From Phyllobacteriaceae bacterium (GTDB taxonomy: Bacteria > Pseudomonadota > Alphaproteobacteria > Rhizobiales > Rhizobiaceae), in the NCBI GenBank assembly GCA_002708825.1, contig PAPF01000027.1, positions 1-64,000 of the forward strand: a stretch of DNA of 64,000 nucleotides, written 5' to 3'. Numbering within the stretch: the first letter of the stretch is position 1; each line of letters opens with the position of its first letter. The notes under the pieces were generated by a model that saw only the letters and a program-made list of their open reading frames with translations, was not told the origin of the DNA and ran no database searches. This document shows positions 19,217-28,972 of this stretch, one piece after another. The position numbers and the translations under genes are program-made.

Positions 19217-19262
19217 ATTATATGTAACAAAAATTCGCACCAATTGCAATTCGCCGTAACAT
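19217..19262 (-). promoter_or_regulatory. paaA promoter with overlapping imperfect palindrome
   Basis: On the minus strand a perfect TATAAT lies at 19222-19217, about 42 nt before the paaA ATG. Directly upstream, 19222-19262 begins with ATGTAAC and ends with GTAACAT, has two AATTCGC direct repeats and a central CAATTG. The position over the -35 region fits a repressor operator. PaaX or the TetR protein encoded at 20.7-21.3 kb are the obvious candidates; which one binds is inference. Confidence 0.5.
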
Positions 19263-19283
19263 AAAATCGGCAAGGGAGGGAAA

Positions 19284-19706
19284 ATGAGCCTGCTGACCAC
19301 GAGCGAGACCGATGCGGTCCTGGAGAAGATGTTCGCCCCCTTCATCCGGCGCATGGGCCTGAAGACCCTGGCCGTCGAGGAGCGCGGCGCAACCTTCCTT
19401 CTGCCCGGCGACATGGATTTCGTGCATGGTGGCGGCGTGATCTGCGGCCAGGCCATCGCCTCGGCAGCCGACACCTGCGCCATTCTTGCCCTGACGGCGG
19501 TCAACGGCCAGTTCCGCATGGTGACCACGGTGGACCTGACCACCCATTTCATCCGGCCATTGAAACCGGTCGACACCCACGTTCGCATCGTTATCGAATC
19601 GAACGGAAAGCGGATGGCCTATCTGCGCGCGGAAATCGCGCCGGCCGGAACCGACAGGCTGGCAGCAACCGCCACAGGCGCCTTCATGTATCTCGACTGG
19701 CGCTAG
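19284..19706 (+). CDS. PaaI-type hotdog-fold thioesterase
   Basis: A 140-aa single hotdog domain of the 4HBT/PaaI superfamily: DFVHGGGVICGQAIASAADTC gives the HGG turn followed by the catalytic-helix residues (about 45-62), and TTVDLTTHFIRPLKP is the usual third strand. It probably hydrolyses a CoA thioester. It is transcribed divergently from paaA across 108 bp and convergently to paaX, and is distinct from the paaI gene at 22.65 kb, so the cluster carries two hotdog thioesterases. Confidence 0.85.
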   Translation: MSLLTTSETDAVLEKMFAPFIRRMGLKTLAVEERGATFLLPGDMDFVHGGGVICGQAIASAADTCAILALTAVNGQFRMVTTVDLTTHFIRPLKPVDTHVRIVIESNGKRMAYLRAEIAPAGTDRLAATATGAFMYLDWR

Positions 19707-19776
19707 CCACCGCTGGAAATCGTTCTTAATCAATGCGTTGCGCGCGCAAGCGGAATCAACTCGGCAACGCGATGAA

Positions 19777-20670
19777 TCAATCCGTGAAGTTGGAAATGGA
19801 CGGCTGGATTCCGAACCGCTGGGCGAATGCCACCGGATCGCGTTGCGGCGCAAGACCCTGCCCGTCCAGCCATGCCTCGCTGGCCGGAATCAGTGGCGCA
19901 TAGACCCGCCTCGCCACCAGTCGCGCCAACTCGCCCGTCCAGCCATCCGGCAGGAGCGCCCCCGGCAATCCCGGATCGCGCAGCACCAGCCGGCGCCAAT
20001 CGTGGATGAGAAGGGTGCGCGCGGCAATCGCATCAAGCGGCGCCAGCCGGTCGCCCGTGGCCAGCCGCTCGGCCAATGGCGTCCACAGGTCCGAGAACGC
20101 ACCATATCGCGCGGCAAGATCGTCCAGGCCCCAAAGCGCCGAAAACGCAGGCGGCAGGTCCGAGCCATTGCCGCGCACGGTCAGCATGCCGCTGGCAAGG
20201 TTCTTGTCGGTCAGGAGGCCGGGCTTGAGAAAGACGTGCTGTCCGATGCGCACGAAGCCGTCGCCCACCAGGCCCTCGGCTTCGGCCGCGGTCATGGGGC
20301 CCGGCGCAATGACGACGGTCCAGGTGCCATTCCACGCCGGAGGCCCTTCCGCATAGATGCGCCGGGTCGCCTCGTCGAAGGCAAGACGCCCCGCGGTGGC
20401 AAGCTGGTAGAAGCTCTGGCGTCCTTCGCGCTCGCGCGTCACCCAGCCATCGGCGGCCAGCCGCGACATGGCGGTGCGCACCGCGCCGGGCTCAACCCCG
20501 AGCCGTTCCATGACCGCCTGGATATCGGCCAGCGCCGCCCGCCCGCCGCGCGGCACCACGGCATCGCCAAGGAAGGTGATGACAAGCGACCATACCCGAA
20601 GCCGCGGCTCCGCATGCAGCGCCGTGACACGCCGGTTGAACTCGTCTGCGATCGTGGATCGAACGTCCAT
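19777..20670 (-). CDS. paaX: Phenylacetic acid degradation repressor PaaX
   Basis: A 297-aa GntR-like winged-helix regulator of the PaaX family: the N-terminal HTH (about residues 25-85) includes RVWSLVITFLGDAVVPRGG and VEPGAVRTAMSRLAADGWV. It is followed by a PaaX-C effector domain and a C-terminal helical part. PaaX represses paa operons and is released by phenylacetyl-CoA. It is the last gene of a paaI-paaK-tetR-paaX run. Confidence 0.93.
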   Translation of the reverse strand: MDVRSTIADEFNRRVTALHAEPRLRVWSLVITFLGDAVVPRGGRAALADIQAVMERLGVEPGAVRTAMSRLAADGWVTREREGRQSFYQLATAGRLAFDEATRRIYAEGPPAWNGTWTVVIAPGPMTAAEAEGLVGDGFVRIGQHVFLKPGLLTDKNLASGMLTVRGNGSDLPPAFSALWGLDDLAARYGAFSDLWTPLAERLATGDRLAPLDAIAARTLLIHDWRRLVLRDPGLPGALLPDGWTGELARLVARRVYAPLIPASEAWLDGQGLAPQRDPVAFAQRFGIQPSISNFTD

Positions 20671-20708
20671 GGACGCCTTTTGCCACGGGCGCGCACGCTT
20701 GCAAAGCC

Positions 20709-21305
20709 TCAGGAGAGATCGCGCACGCCGGCCACCATGATCCGCGTCGCGAGCCGCGCATAATCCTTGCGCGTGAAGGCGCGCCCGTCACGAAACCACA
20801 TATAGGCCCAGTTCAGCATCCCGAACAGCGTCATGGTGACCGGCTTGAGCAGGTCGCCGCCTTCGAACGCCTTCGGGTTTACAGCCCGGATCGCATCGGA
20901 AAAGATGCGCACCAGGTGGCGTTCCATGGCTTTCAGTTCCCCCTGCTGCTCCTCGGGAAGGAAACTCATGGTCTCCAGCTGCACCTTGTGCTTGGAATCG
21001 GCGTCGCGATAGCATTCGAGCAAAGCGGCAACGAGCACTTCCAGCCGCGCTTCTGGCGCCAGATCAGGCTGGTCCGCGTCCTCGACGGCATCGATCAGTT
21101 CCGACAGGTGATTGGCGATGATGTCATAAAGCATCGCCTCCTTCGACGAGTAGTAGTGATAGAGCAGCGCCTTGGAGACCCCGCAGCGCCGCGCCACCTC
21201 GGCCATGGAGGTCCGGTCATAACCGTCCTCCGCGAAAACCTGGGAGGCAGTGCGCGAGATCGCCTCGCGCTTGTCGTCGTGATCCTTGGCGCGGGTGCGG
21301 GCCAT
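20709..21305 (-). CDS. TetR-family regulator linked to paaK (PaaR-like)
   Basis: A 198-aa TetR repressor with an N-terminal HTH (ASQVFAEDGYDRTSMAEVARRCGVSKALLYHYY, quoted as ASQVFAEDGYDRTSMAEVA then RRCGVSKALLYHYY) and an all-helical ligand domain. It starts 3 nt after the stop of paaK, so it is co-transcribed with it. TetR proteins in paa clusters of proteobacteria (PaaR) sense phenylacetyl-CoA. Coexistence with PaaX means two regulators for one pathway. Confidence 0.87.
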   Translation of the reverse strand: MARTRAKDHDDKREAISRTASQVFAEDGYDRTSMAEVARRCGVSKALLYHYYSSKEAMLYDIIANHLSELIDAVEDADQPDLAPEARLEVLVAALLECYRDADSKHKVQLETMSFLPEEQQGELKAMERHLVRIFSDAIRAVNPKAFEGGDLLKPVTMTLFGMLNWAYMWFRDGRAFTRKDYARLATRIMVAGVRDLS

Positions 21306-21308
21306 GCC

Positions 21309-22622
21309 TCACCCACCCTTGGGCCGGTTGTCCACCACCCGCACGGCCTTGCCCTGGCTGCGGGCCACGCCTTCCGGCTCGGTCACGTTCACCCGCGTCG
21401 ATATCCCGATCACGCTCTTGATGTGATGGGCGAGTTCCTTCGCCGAGGCGGCACGGGCCTCTCCGCTCGATTGCGCGGGAACGGATTCCACATGCACGGT
21501 CATGGAATCCATGCGCCCCTCGCGGGAAAGCTCGATCTGGAAATGTGGCGCGAGGCCGGAGACCTTGAGGATCTGCTCCTCGATCTGGGTCGGGAACACG
21601 TTGACGCCGCGCAGGATGATCATGTCGTCGGACCGGCCCGTGATCTTTTCCATGCGCCGCATCGAGCGCGCCGTGCCCGGCAGCAGCCGGGTCAGGTCGC
21701 GTGTGCGGTAGCGGATGATCGGGAAGGCCTCCTTGGAAAGCGAGGTGAAGACCAGTTCGCCCTTCTCGCCGTCGGGCAGCACTTCGCCGGTCGCCGGGTC
21801 GATGATCTCGGGATAGAAATGATCCTCCCAGATATGCAGGCCGTCCTTGGTTTCCACGCACTCGTTGGCCACGCCCGGACCCATCACCTCCGACAGGCCG
21901 TAGATGTCCACCGCATGCATGTCGAAGGCCTGCTCGATCTCCTGGCGCATGGCATTGGTCCAGGGTTCGGCACCGAAAATGCCCACCTGCAACGGGCTGT
22001 TGCGCGGATCGAGACCGGCAGCGCGGTACTGGTCGAGGATGGACAGCATGTAGGACGGCGTGACCATGATCGTCGACGCGCCGAAATCCTCGATCAGCGT
22101 CACCTGGCGCTCCGTCATGCCGCCCGAGACCGGCACGACCGTGCAGCCAAGCCGTTCCGCCCCGTAATGGGCGCCAAGCCCACCGGTGAACAGGCCGTAA
22201 CCGTAGGCAACATGGACGATGTCGCCCGGACGGGTGCCGGAAGCGCGCAGCGAACGCGCCACCACCTCGGCCCAGGTGGCAATGTCGCGCTGCGTGTATC
22301 CCACCACCGTCGGCTTGCCGGTCGTCCCCGAGGAAGCGTGGATGCGCACCACCTTCTCGCGCGGCACCGCGAACATGCCGAAGGGATAGTTGTCGCGAAG
22401 GTCCGTCTTCACCGTGAAGGGGAATTTCGCCAGGTCCGACAATTGCTTCAAATCATGCGGATGCACGCCGGCATTGTCGAAACTCGCCGTGTAGAACGGC
22501 ACGTTCTCATAGGCATGGTTCAGCGACCATTTCAGCCGTTCAAGCTGCAGGGCCTGGATCTCGTCGCGCGAGGCGATTTCAATGGGATCAAGATCCTCCT
22601 TGCGGGGCGTCAGGTCTTTCAT
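21309..22622 (-). CDS. paaK: Phenylacetate-CoA ligase
   Basis: A 437-aa AMP-forming ligase that activates phenylacetate to phenylacetyl-CoA in the cytosol. Adenylation motifs are SSGTTGKPTVVGYT (about residue 95), the PaaK-type GIFGAEPW and DIYGLSEVMGPG, and the C-terminal RSDDMIILRGVNVFPTQIE. Its length matches E. coli PaaK (437 aa). ATG 22622 follows GGAGGA. It sits between paaI (28-nt gap) and the tetR gene (3 nt). Confidence 0.96.
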   Translation of the reverse strand: MKDLTPRKEDLDPIEIASRDEIQALQLERLKWSLNHAYENVPFYTASFDNAGVHPHDLKQLSDLAKFPFTVKTDLRDNYPFGMFAVPREKVVRIHASSGTTGKPTVVGYTQRDIATWAEVVARSLRASGTRPGDIVHVAYGYGLFTGGLGAHYGAERLGCTVVPVSGGMTERQVTLIEDFGASTIMVTPSYMLSILDQYRAAGLDPRNSPLQVGIFGAEPWTNAMRQEIEQAFDMHAVDIYGLSEVMGPGVANECVETKDGLHIWEDHFYPEIIDPATGEVLPDGEKGELVFTSLSKEAFPIIRYRTRDLTRLLPGTARSMRRMEKITGRSDDMIILRGVNVFPTQIEEQILKVSGLAPHFQIELSREGRMDSMTVHVESVPAQSSGEARAASAKELAHHIKSVIGISTRVNVTEPEGVARSQGKAVRVVDNRPKGG

Positions 22623-22650
22623 GCTGTCCTCCGGTTGGCCTGTCCCGGCC

Positions 22651-23082
22651 CTATTCTGCGAAATGCTGTCCCTTGATCACGCGGCTGTTGCCGCGGAACT
22701 CCGCGATGATGCGCCCGTCCTGGTTGGTGACCGACACGTCATAGATGCCGGAGCGGCCGAATCGCGCCAGTTCGCTGCATCGCGCGGTCAGCCGGTCGCC
22801 AAGCATGCCCGGCGCCACGAAGGTGATCGTGTTCGACTGGGCCACGACGATCTGGTTGTAGGAATTGCAGGCAAAGGCAAAGGCGGTGTCGGCCAGCGTG
22901 AAGATGTAGCCGCCATGGCAGATGTCATGCCCGTTGGTATGGTGCTGCTCCACCGTCATCGACGTCACCGCCGTCCCCGGCCCGACATCGTCCAGGCTCA
23001 TACCCAGCCATTTGGATGCGTCATCATTGGCCCACATGGCCTCTGCGCTTTTCCGCGCGATTTCCAGCGGCGACAAGGTCAT
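22651..23082 (-). CDS. paaI: Hydroxyphenylacetyl-CoA thioesterase PaaI
   Basis: A 143-aa hotdog thioesterase. The catalytic segment CHGGYIFTLADTAFAFACN (about residues 55-75) is nearly canonical for PaaI, with the key aspartate in LADTAF. PaaI hydrolyses ring-hydroxylated phenylacetyl-CoA and protects the CoA pool when the pathway stalls. GGGAGGAG lies just before ATG 23082. It is the first gene of the paaI-paaK-tetR-paaX operon. Confidence 0.94.
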   Translation of the reverse strand: MTLSPLEIARKSAEAMWANDDASKWLGMSLDDVGPGTAVTSMTVEQHHTNGHDICHGGYIFTLADTAFAFACNSYNQIVVAQSNTITFVAPGMLGDRLTARCSELARFGRSGIYDVSVTNQDGRIIAEFRGNSRVIKGQHFAE

Positions 23083-23394
23083 CGCTCAGGCTCCTCCCCG
23101 TGCAACCGGCCCCTCCCGGCCCGGCATGGTTGAGACTTGCATAAACCGGCCGGACGGTCAATAATACTTCATCACCGGGACGTCGCGTTCCGGCGGGAGG
23201 AACATCGTGATCATCGGATGGCCGGCGTCCGTGGCGCTGGCCGGCCCGGCGGGCGCCCCGAATGCCGGACGCTCGGGACCGGCATCCCGCCGGCGCGGGA
23301 CGGGCCTTGATGACACGCGGTTTCCCGCCGCCTCCGGCTCCCGGACATGAGGCCGTTTGCGCCTTGCCAACATGAAACCGAGAGGGAACGCCCC
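23083..23394. promoter_or_regulatory. Divergent paaI / paaZ intergenic region
   Basis: A 312-bp region with no supported gene. ACCG (23145-23148) and CGGT (23155-23158) form an ACCG-N6-CGGT dyad that could be a TetR-type operator. A hairpin lies at 23262-23285 (ATGCCGG / CCGGCAT, 10-nt loop), flanked by GGCGGG (23248-23253) and CCCGCC (23286-23291) as a possible outer stem. GAGAGGGA at 23380-23387 is the paaZ ribosome-binding site. Confidence 0.45.
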
Positions 23395-25425
23395 ATGACC
23401 GTCATGAAGCTCCATTCCTACGCCGCCGGACAATGGGTCGCCCCGGCAGGCCGGATCAGCCGCCTGAAGAGCGCCGTGACCGGCGAAGTGATCGCGGAAC
23501 TGGGCGCCGGCGACCTGTCCATGGCGGCGATGACCAATTATGCCCGCGAGGTCGGCGGCCCCGCCCTGCGCGCCATGACGTTCCACGAGCGCGCCGCCAT
23601 GCTCAAGGGCCTGGCGCAGTATCTGGGCGGACGCAAGGACGAACTCTACGAACTGTCCTACGACACGGGCACGACGAAGCTCGACGCCATGATCGACATC
23701 GACGGCGGCATCGGCACGCTCTTCGTCTATGCCTCGAAGGGCCGCCGGGAACTGCCCGACGACGTGCTGCTGGTCGATGGCGGCATCGAACAGTTCGGCA
23801 AGACGGGAAGCTTCCTCGGCACCCATGTCTGCACATCGCTCCAGGGGGTCGCCGTTCACATCAACGCCTTCAACTTCCCCGTCTGGGGCATGCTGGAAAA
23901 GCTCTCGCCGACGCTGCTTGCAGGCGTTCCTGCCATCGTCAAGCCGGCATCGGCCACTGCATGGCTGGCCGAGGCGGCCTTCCGCATGATGGTGGAAAGC
24001 GGCCTCCTGCCCGAGGGCGCCGTGCAGTTCATTGCCGGCTCCACCGGCGACCTGCTCGACCGCCTGACCTGCCAGGATGTCGTTTCCTTCACCGGATCGG
24101 CGGCCACGGCGCAGATGCTGCGCACCAATCCGCTCATCACGCAGAATTCCGTGCGCTTCATCGCCGAACAGGATTCGCTCAACGCCACGATCCTCGGCCC
24201 CGATGCCGGGCCGGACACGCCCGAATTCGAGACCTTCCTGCGCGAGGTGATCCGCGAGATGACGGCCAAGGCCGGCCAGAAATGCACCGCCATGCGCCGC
24301 ATTCTCGTTCCGCAGGCCATGATGGAACCGGCCATCGGCGCCATCGCGGCAAAGCTGGAAAAGACGCTGGTCGGCAATCCGCGCGCAGAAGGCGTGCGCA
24401 TGGGCGCGCTCGCAAGCCTCGCCCAGCGTGACGACGTGCTCGCCAAGGCCGCCGTGATCGGCTCGGAGGCCCGCCGCGTCTTTGGCGACCCGGACAGCTT
24501 CACGCCCCATGATGCCGACAGCGCCCAGGGCGCCTTTGTTCCGCCCATGCTGTTTGCCTGTGACGATCCGGACAGCGCCTCGGCAATCCATTGCACCGAG
24601 GCCTTCGGTCCGGTTTCAACCGTGATGCCCTATCGCGATCTCGATCACGCGCTGGCCATCGCCAATCGCGGCGAAGGTTCGCTGGTCGCCTCCGTCTTCA
24701 CCCATGATCCCGCTGTGGCCCGCCAGGCCGTGCTGGCGTCGGGCGCCTATCACGGGCGGCTCTATTTCGCCGACCGCGACACCGGCAAGGAAGCGACCGG
24801 CCATGGCGCACCCATGCCGCATCTAGTCCATGGCGGACCGGGCCGTGCCGGCGGCGGCGAGGAAATGGGCGGCATTCGCGGTGTCATGCACTACATGCAG
24901 CGCACGGCCGTCCAGGGCAGCCCCGATCTCTTGTCGGGCATCACGCGGACCTTCATCAAGGGCGCAACCGCAAAGGACAAGGAAGCGCACCCCTTCCGCA
25001 TGCGTTTCGGCGAACTGGAAATCGGCCACCGCCTGAAAACGCAGGCGCGCACGGTGACGCTGGAGGACATCGAGCATTTCGCCGAATTCACCGGCGACAC
25101 CTTCTATGCCCACATGGACGAGGAAGCCGCGGCCGCCAATCCGTTCTTCCCCGGCCGGGTCGCCCATGGCTACCTGATCCTGTCCTTTGCAGCCGGCCTT
25201 TTCGTCGATCCGGCTCCAGGTCCGGTGCTGGCCAATTACGGGCTGGACAACCTGCGCTTCATGAAGCCGGTCTCGCCCGGCGACAGTCTTTCGGTCGCCC
25301 TGACGGCCAAGTCCAAGACGCGCCGCAACGATGAATACGGCGAGGTCCGGTGGGATGTGGAAGTCACCAACCAGGACGGCGAAACCGTCGCCACCTACGA
25401 ACTGCTGACCATGAACGCCATGTGA
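23395..25425 (+). CDS. paaZ: Bifunctional oxepin-CoA hydrolase / 3-oxo-5,6-dehydrosuberyl-CoA semialdehyde dehydrogenase PaaZ
   Basis: A 676-aa fusion. Residues 1 to about 525 are an aldehyde dehydrogenase domain with SFTGSAATAQM and the catalytic cysteine in KAGQKCTAMRRIL. Residues about 540-676 are an (R)-specific MaoC-like hydratase with FTGDTFYAHMDEEAA and FPGRVAHGYLI supplying the Asp/His pair. The protein hydrolyses the ring of oxepin-CoA and oxidises the resulting aldehyde. Length is close to E. coli PaaZ (681 aa). It is divergent from paaI and stands alone on the plus strand. Confidence 0.95.
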   Translation: MTVMKLHSYAAGQWVAPAGRISRLKSAVTGEVIAELGAGDLSMAAMTNYAREVGGPALRAMTFHERAAMLKGLAQYLGGRKDELYELSYDTGTTKLDAMIDIDGGIGTLFVYASKGRRELPDDVLLVDGGIEQFGKTGSFLGTHVCTSLQGVAVHINAFNFPVWGMLEKLSPTLLAGVPAIVKPASATAWLAEAAFRMMVESGLLPEGAVQFIAGSTGDLLDRLTCQDVVSFTGSAATAQMLRTNPLITQNSVRFIAEQDSLNATILGPDAGPDTPEFETFLREVIREMTAKAGQKCTAMRRILVPQAMMEPAIGAIAAKLEKTLVGNPRAEGVRMGALASLAQRDDVLAKAAVIGSEARRVFGDPDSFTPHDADSAQGAFVPPMLFACDDPDSASAIHCTEAFGPVSTVMPYRDLDHALAIANRGEGSLVASVFTHDPAVARQAVLASGAYHGRLYFADRDTGKEATGHGAPMPHLVHGGPGRAGGGEEMGGIRGVMHYMQRTAVQGSPDLLSGITRTFIKGATAKDKEAHPFRMRFGELEIGHRLKTQARTVTLEDIEHFAEFTGDTFYAHMDEEAAAANPFFPGRVAHGYLILSFAAGLFVDPAPGPVLANYGLDNLRFMKPVSPGDSLSVALTAKSKTRRNDEYGEVRWDVEVTNQDGETVATYELLTMNAM

Positions 25426-25432
25426 AGCCGAA

Positions 25433-25459
25433 CGGGCGCGGTCAGGCTGGCCGCGCCCG
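25433..25459. terminator. GC hairpin at the paaZ / MFS convergent junction
   Basis: CGGGCGCGG (25433-25441) pairs perfectly with CCGCGCCCG (25451-25459) around a 9-nt loop. It starts 7 nt after the paaZ stop and overlaps the last codons of the convergent MFS gene. No T-run follows, so it may act as a barrier or 3'-end stabiliser. Confidence 0.45.
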
Positions 25460-26623
25460 CCAGGTCGCTGTCAGCAACAGGCAGACAAGGCAGACCGCCA
25501 GCAGCGAGCCCGCCCAGGAAACCAGGCTGCCTCCATTGAACACGACCAGACCGGACACGATGCTGGAAGACCCGATCATGCTGGCAAACCCGTAGAGCGC
25601 GGTGGCGAAGCCCGCCACCTCGCCATGCGGGTCCAGCACCATGGCCGCAGCGTTCGAATAGACAACGAGATAGCTGGTCGCGAACAGGATCAGCAGGCAG
25701 GTGATCAGCACGGGCGACATGATGCCCGCCATGGCACCTGCCAGTATCAGCCCCGATGCCAGCACCAGGACGAGGTTGCCGGCGACAGCCGCCCGCGCCA
25801 CCCCGAACTGGCGGATGACGTGACGGTTGCCCCACTGGCCGATCACGATGCCGATGCCGTGAAAGGCGAAATAGGACGCGAAGGCCAGGCCGGTCAGCCC
25901 GAAACTCGCTTCATAGATGCGCGGCGCCGACGCGATGATCAGCAGCATGGCGGTCATCGAAGCGATGGAAACCCAGATGAAGCGCCGCGATTGCGGATGC
26001 CTGAGCAGACGCAGCGTGTTGCGCCAGTAGCTTGCCGGCGACAGCGCCCGCGCCTGCCGGACTTTCAACGTCTCTGGCACGCCATGCATCATGGCAAGAA
26101 GCAGTAGCGACCAGGCAACCAGCGCCACGAAGATGGCCCGCCAGCCGAACATCGACGCCAGCCCCGAGCCGACAAAGGGAGCGATGATCGGACCGAGCGC
26201 GAAGAACATGGTGGCCAGCGCCAGGTTACGCGCCAGTTCCTCGCCCGAATAGAGATCGCGGATGAAGGCGCGCGACATGACGATTGCCGCCGACGCCCCG
26301 AAGCCCTGCAGGGCTCTGCCGGCCAGCAAGGTGGTGATGTCTGGCGCAAGGACGCAGATGACGCTGCCCGAGAAATAGAAGATCAGGCCGCCGGTCAGCA
26401 TGGCCTTGCGGCCGAACCGGTCGGACGCGGGCCCCCAAAGCAGTTGCCCGAAAGCGCTGGCGAACATGTAGATGGTCACCGTCCACTGGACCAGCGCATA
26501 GGGTTCGTCGAGTTCGCGCACCATGGCCGGAATGGCGGGCAGCGAGATGTCGATGGAAAACGCACCGATCGACATCAGCAACCCGCAATAAAGGGCGACG
26601 TAGCGGCCGAGGGCTTGGCTCAT
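25442..26623 (-). CDS. MFS exporter, Bcr/CflA drug-resistance subfamily
   Basis: A 393-aa transporter with twelve predicted helices. MFS signatures are LLWGPASDRFGRKAMLTGG (loop 2-3, about residues 60-78) and VMSRAFIRDLYSG (helix 5 region), as in Bcr and CflA. It is probably a proton-coupled exporter of a toxic or metabolic compound. It is located between paaZ (convergent) and pobR, so it may export aromatic compounds, but this rests on context only. Confidence 0.87.
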   Translation of the reverse strand: MSQALGRYVALYCGLLMSIGAFSIDISLPAIPAMVRELDEPYALVQWTVTIYMFASAFGQLLWGPASDRFGRKAMLTGGLIFYFSGSVICVLAPDITTLLAGRALQGFGASAAIVMSRAFIRDLYSGEELARNLALATMFFALGPIIAPFVGSGLASMFGWRAIFVALVAWSLLLLAMMHGVPETLKVRQARALSPASYWRNTLRLLRHPQSRRFIWVSIASMTAMLLIIASAPRIYEASFGLTGLAFASYFAFHGIGIVIGQWGNRHVIRQFGVARAAVAGNLVLVLASGLILAGAMAGIMSPVLITCLLILFATSYLVVYSNAAAMVLDPHGEVAGFATALYGFASMIGSSSIVSGLVVFNGGSLVSWAGSLLAVCLVCLLLTATWRARPA

Positions 26624-26730
26624 GACGGTTCCGGATTTGGGAGAAGCAATCGACGAAAGGTAAGTTCGTTATAAGTCATAATCGAAAGACAGACAACGCC
26701 ACAGTCCGATCACGGTTGGATGGTGACGGT

Positions 26731-27618
26731 TCACATTCCGGCCCGCTCACGGAAAGCCTTCGGCGACATGCCCGTTGCGCGGGTGAAGACACGGCTGAAA
26801 TAGGCCGGATCGGCAAACCCCAGTTCATAGGCAATGGTCGCGACAGGCAGGTTCGTGAAGACGAGATTGCGCCGCGCCTCGCGCACGATCCTGGCTTCGA
26901 TGGCCCCGGAAGCCGGTTCACCCGTGGCCAGCCGCAACACGCGGCTGAGATGCTGCGGCGTGACGTTCAGTGCCGAAGCATAATCGGCGACCGTCCAGTG
27001 ATCGCTGAAATGCGCCTCAAGCAGGGCATCGAACCGCCGCAACAGCCGTTCCGCCGGCCCGCCTTCCCCTTCTGCCCCGGTCAGCAGGGCCGCATCCGCC
27101 GCACCGCCCACGGCAGCGCGGGCAACAAGGGTCAGCAACTGCAATCCGAGCGCGCGCAGCATCTGCGCCCGGCCAAAGGCCCGCCCGGCGTGTTCGGCGA
27201 AGATGGCTTCCATGACGGCCCGTTCGGCCGGCCCGGCGCGCCCTGCATGGCTGCTGGCCAGCGCGGCACTCACACCCTCCGTGGGGATCAGCAACTCGTC
27301 CAGCATCTCTGCCGCGAAGGTCACCACCCAGCCCTCGGTTCCCGGAAGGAAGGAGAACCCGTGCACGTCCCCAACCGCGACATTGATCAGCGTCATGGGT
27401 TCGAGCGCCAGGCTGCGGTCCTCGATCCGCGCCGTTCCGCCCCCCTCGGCCACCAGCAGCACCTGGTGCAGGCGCGCATGGCGGTGGGGCGCGAATTCCC
27501 AGTCATTGAGCCGCGAACGCGACGAGATCGTCTCGCAATGCACCACGTCGGGCAGGTCTCCCGCTTCACCGAACAGGTTGAAGTTGAGGATGCGCTGATG
27601 GTCACGATGTCCGCTCAT
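26731..27618 (-). CDS. pobR: AraC-family regulator of pobA (PobR-like)
   Basis: A 295-aa protein with an N-terminal cupin-like sensor domain (HRHARLHQVLLVAEGGG, about residue 45) and a C-terminal AraC/XylS double HTH (DYASALNVTPQHLSRVLR, then IAYELGFADPAYFSRVF). ATG 27618 (MSGHRDHQRI) is chosen because the longer reading would enter the pobA promoter. It is divergent from pobA across 91 bp, the standard arrangement for activators responding to 4-hydroxybenzoate. Confidence 0.88.
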   Translation of the reverse strand: MSGHRDHQRILNFNLFGEAGDLPDVVHCETISSRSRLNDWEFAPHRHARLHQVLLVAEGGGTARIEDRSLALEPMTLINVAVGDVHGFSFLPGTEGWVVTFAAEMLDELLIPTEGVSAALASSHAGRAGPAERAVMEAIFAEHAGRAFGRAQMLRALGLQLLTLVARAAVGGAADAALLTGAEGEGGPAERLLRRFDALLEAHFSDHWTVADYASALNVTPQHLSRVLRLATGEPASGAIEARIVREARRNLVFTNLPVATIAYELGFADPAYFSRVFTRATGMSPKAFRERAGM

Positions 27619-27637
27619 GTTCGATTTGTACAAGTGA

Positions 27638-28891
<1,254 letters not shown>

Positions 28892-28916
28892 CGCGCCCGG
28901 CCTTCACTAAAATGGA

Positions 28917-28946
28917 GAAAGGGGCGGCTTGCGGGCCGCCCCTTTC
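28917..28946. terminator. Bidirectional terminator between pobA and the pyrimidine operon
   Basis: GAAAGGGGCGGC (28917-28928) and GCCGCCCCTTTC (28935-28946) form a perfect 12-bp stem with a 6-nt loop. It lies 25 nt after the pobA stop and 26 nt after the end of the ABC binding-protein gene in the other direction. T-rich sequence follows on both strands. Confidence 0.85.
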
Positions 28947-28972
28947 CTTTCGGTGCAATCGGATATGGCGAC

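Noticed and set aside
23158-24591. Minus-strand frame of about 480 codons inside paaZ
   Set aside because: It lies within the paaZ aldehyde dehydrogenase domain and has a composition typical of antisense shadows.
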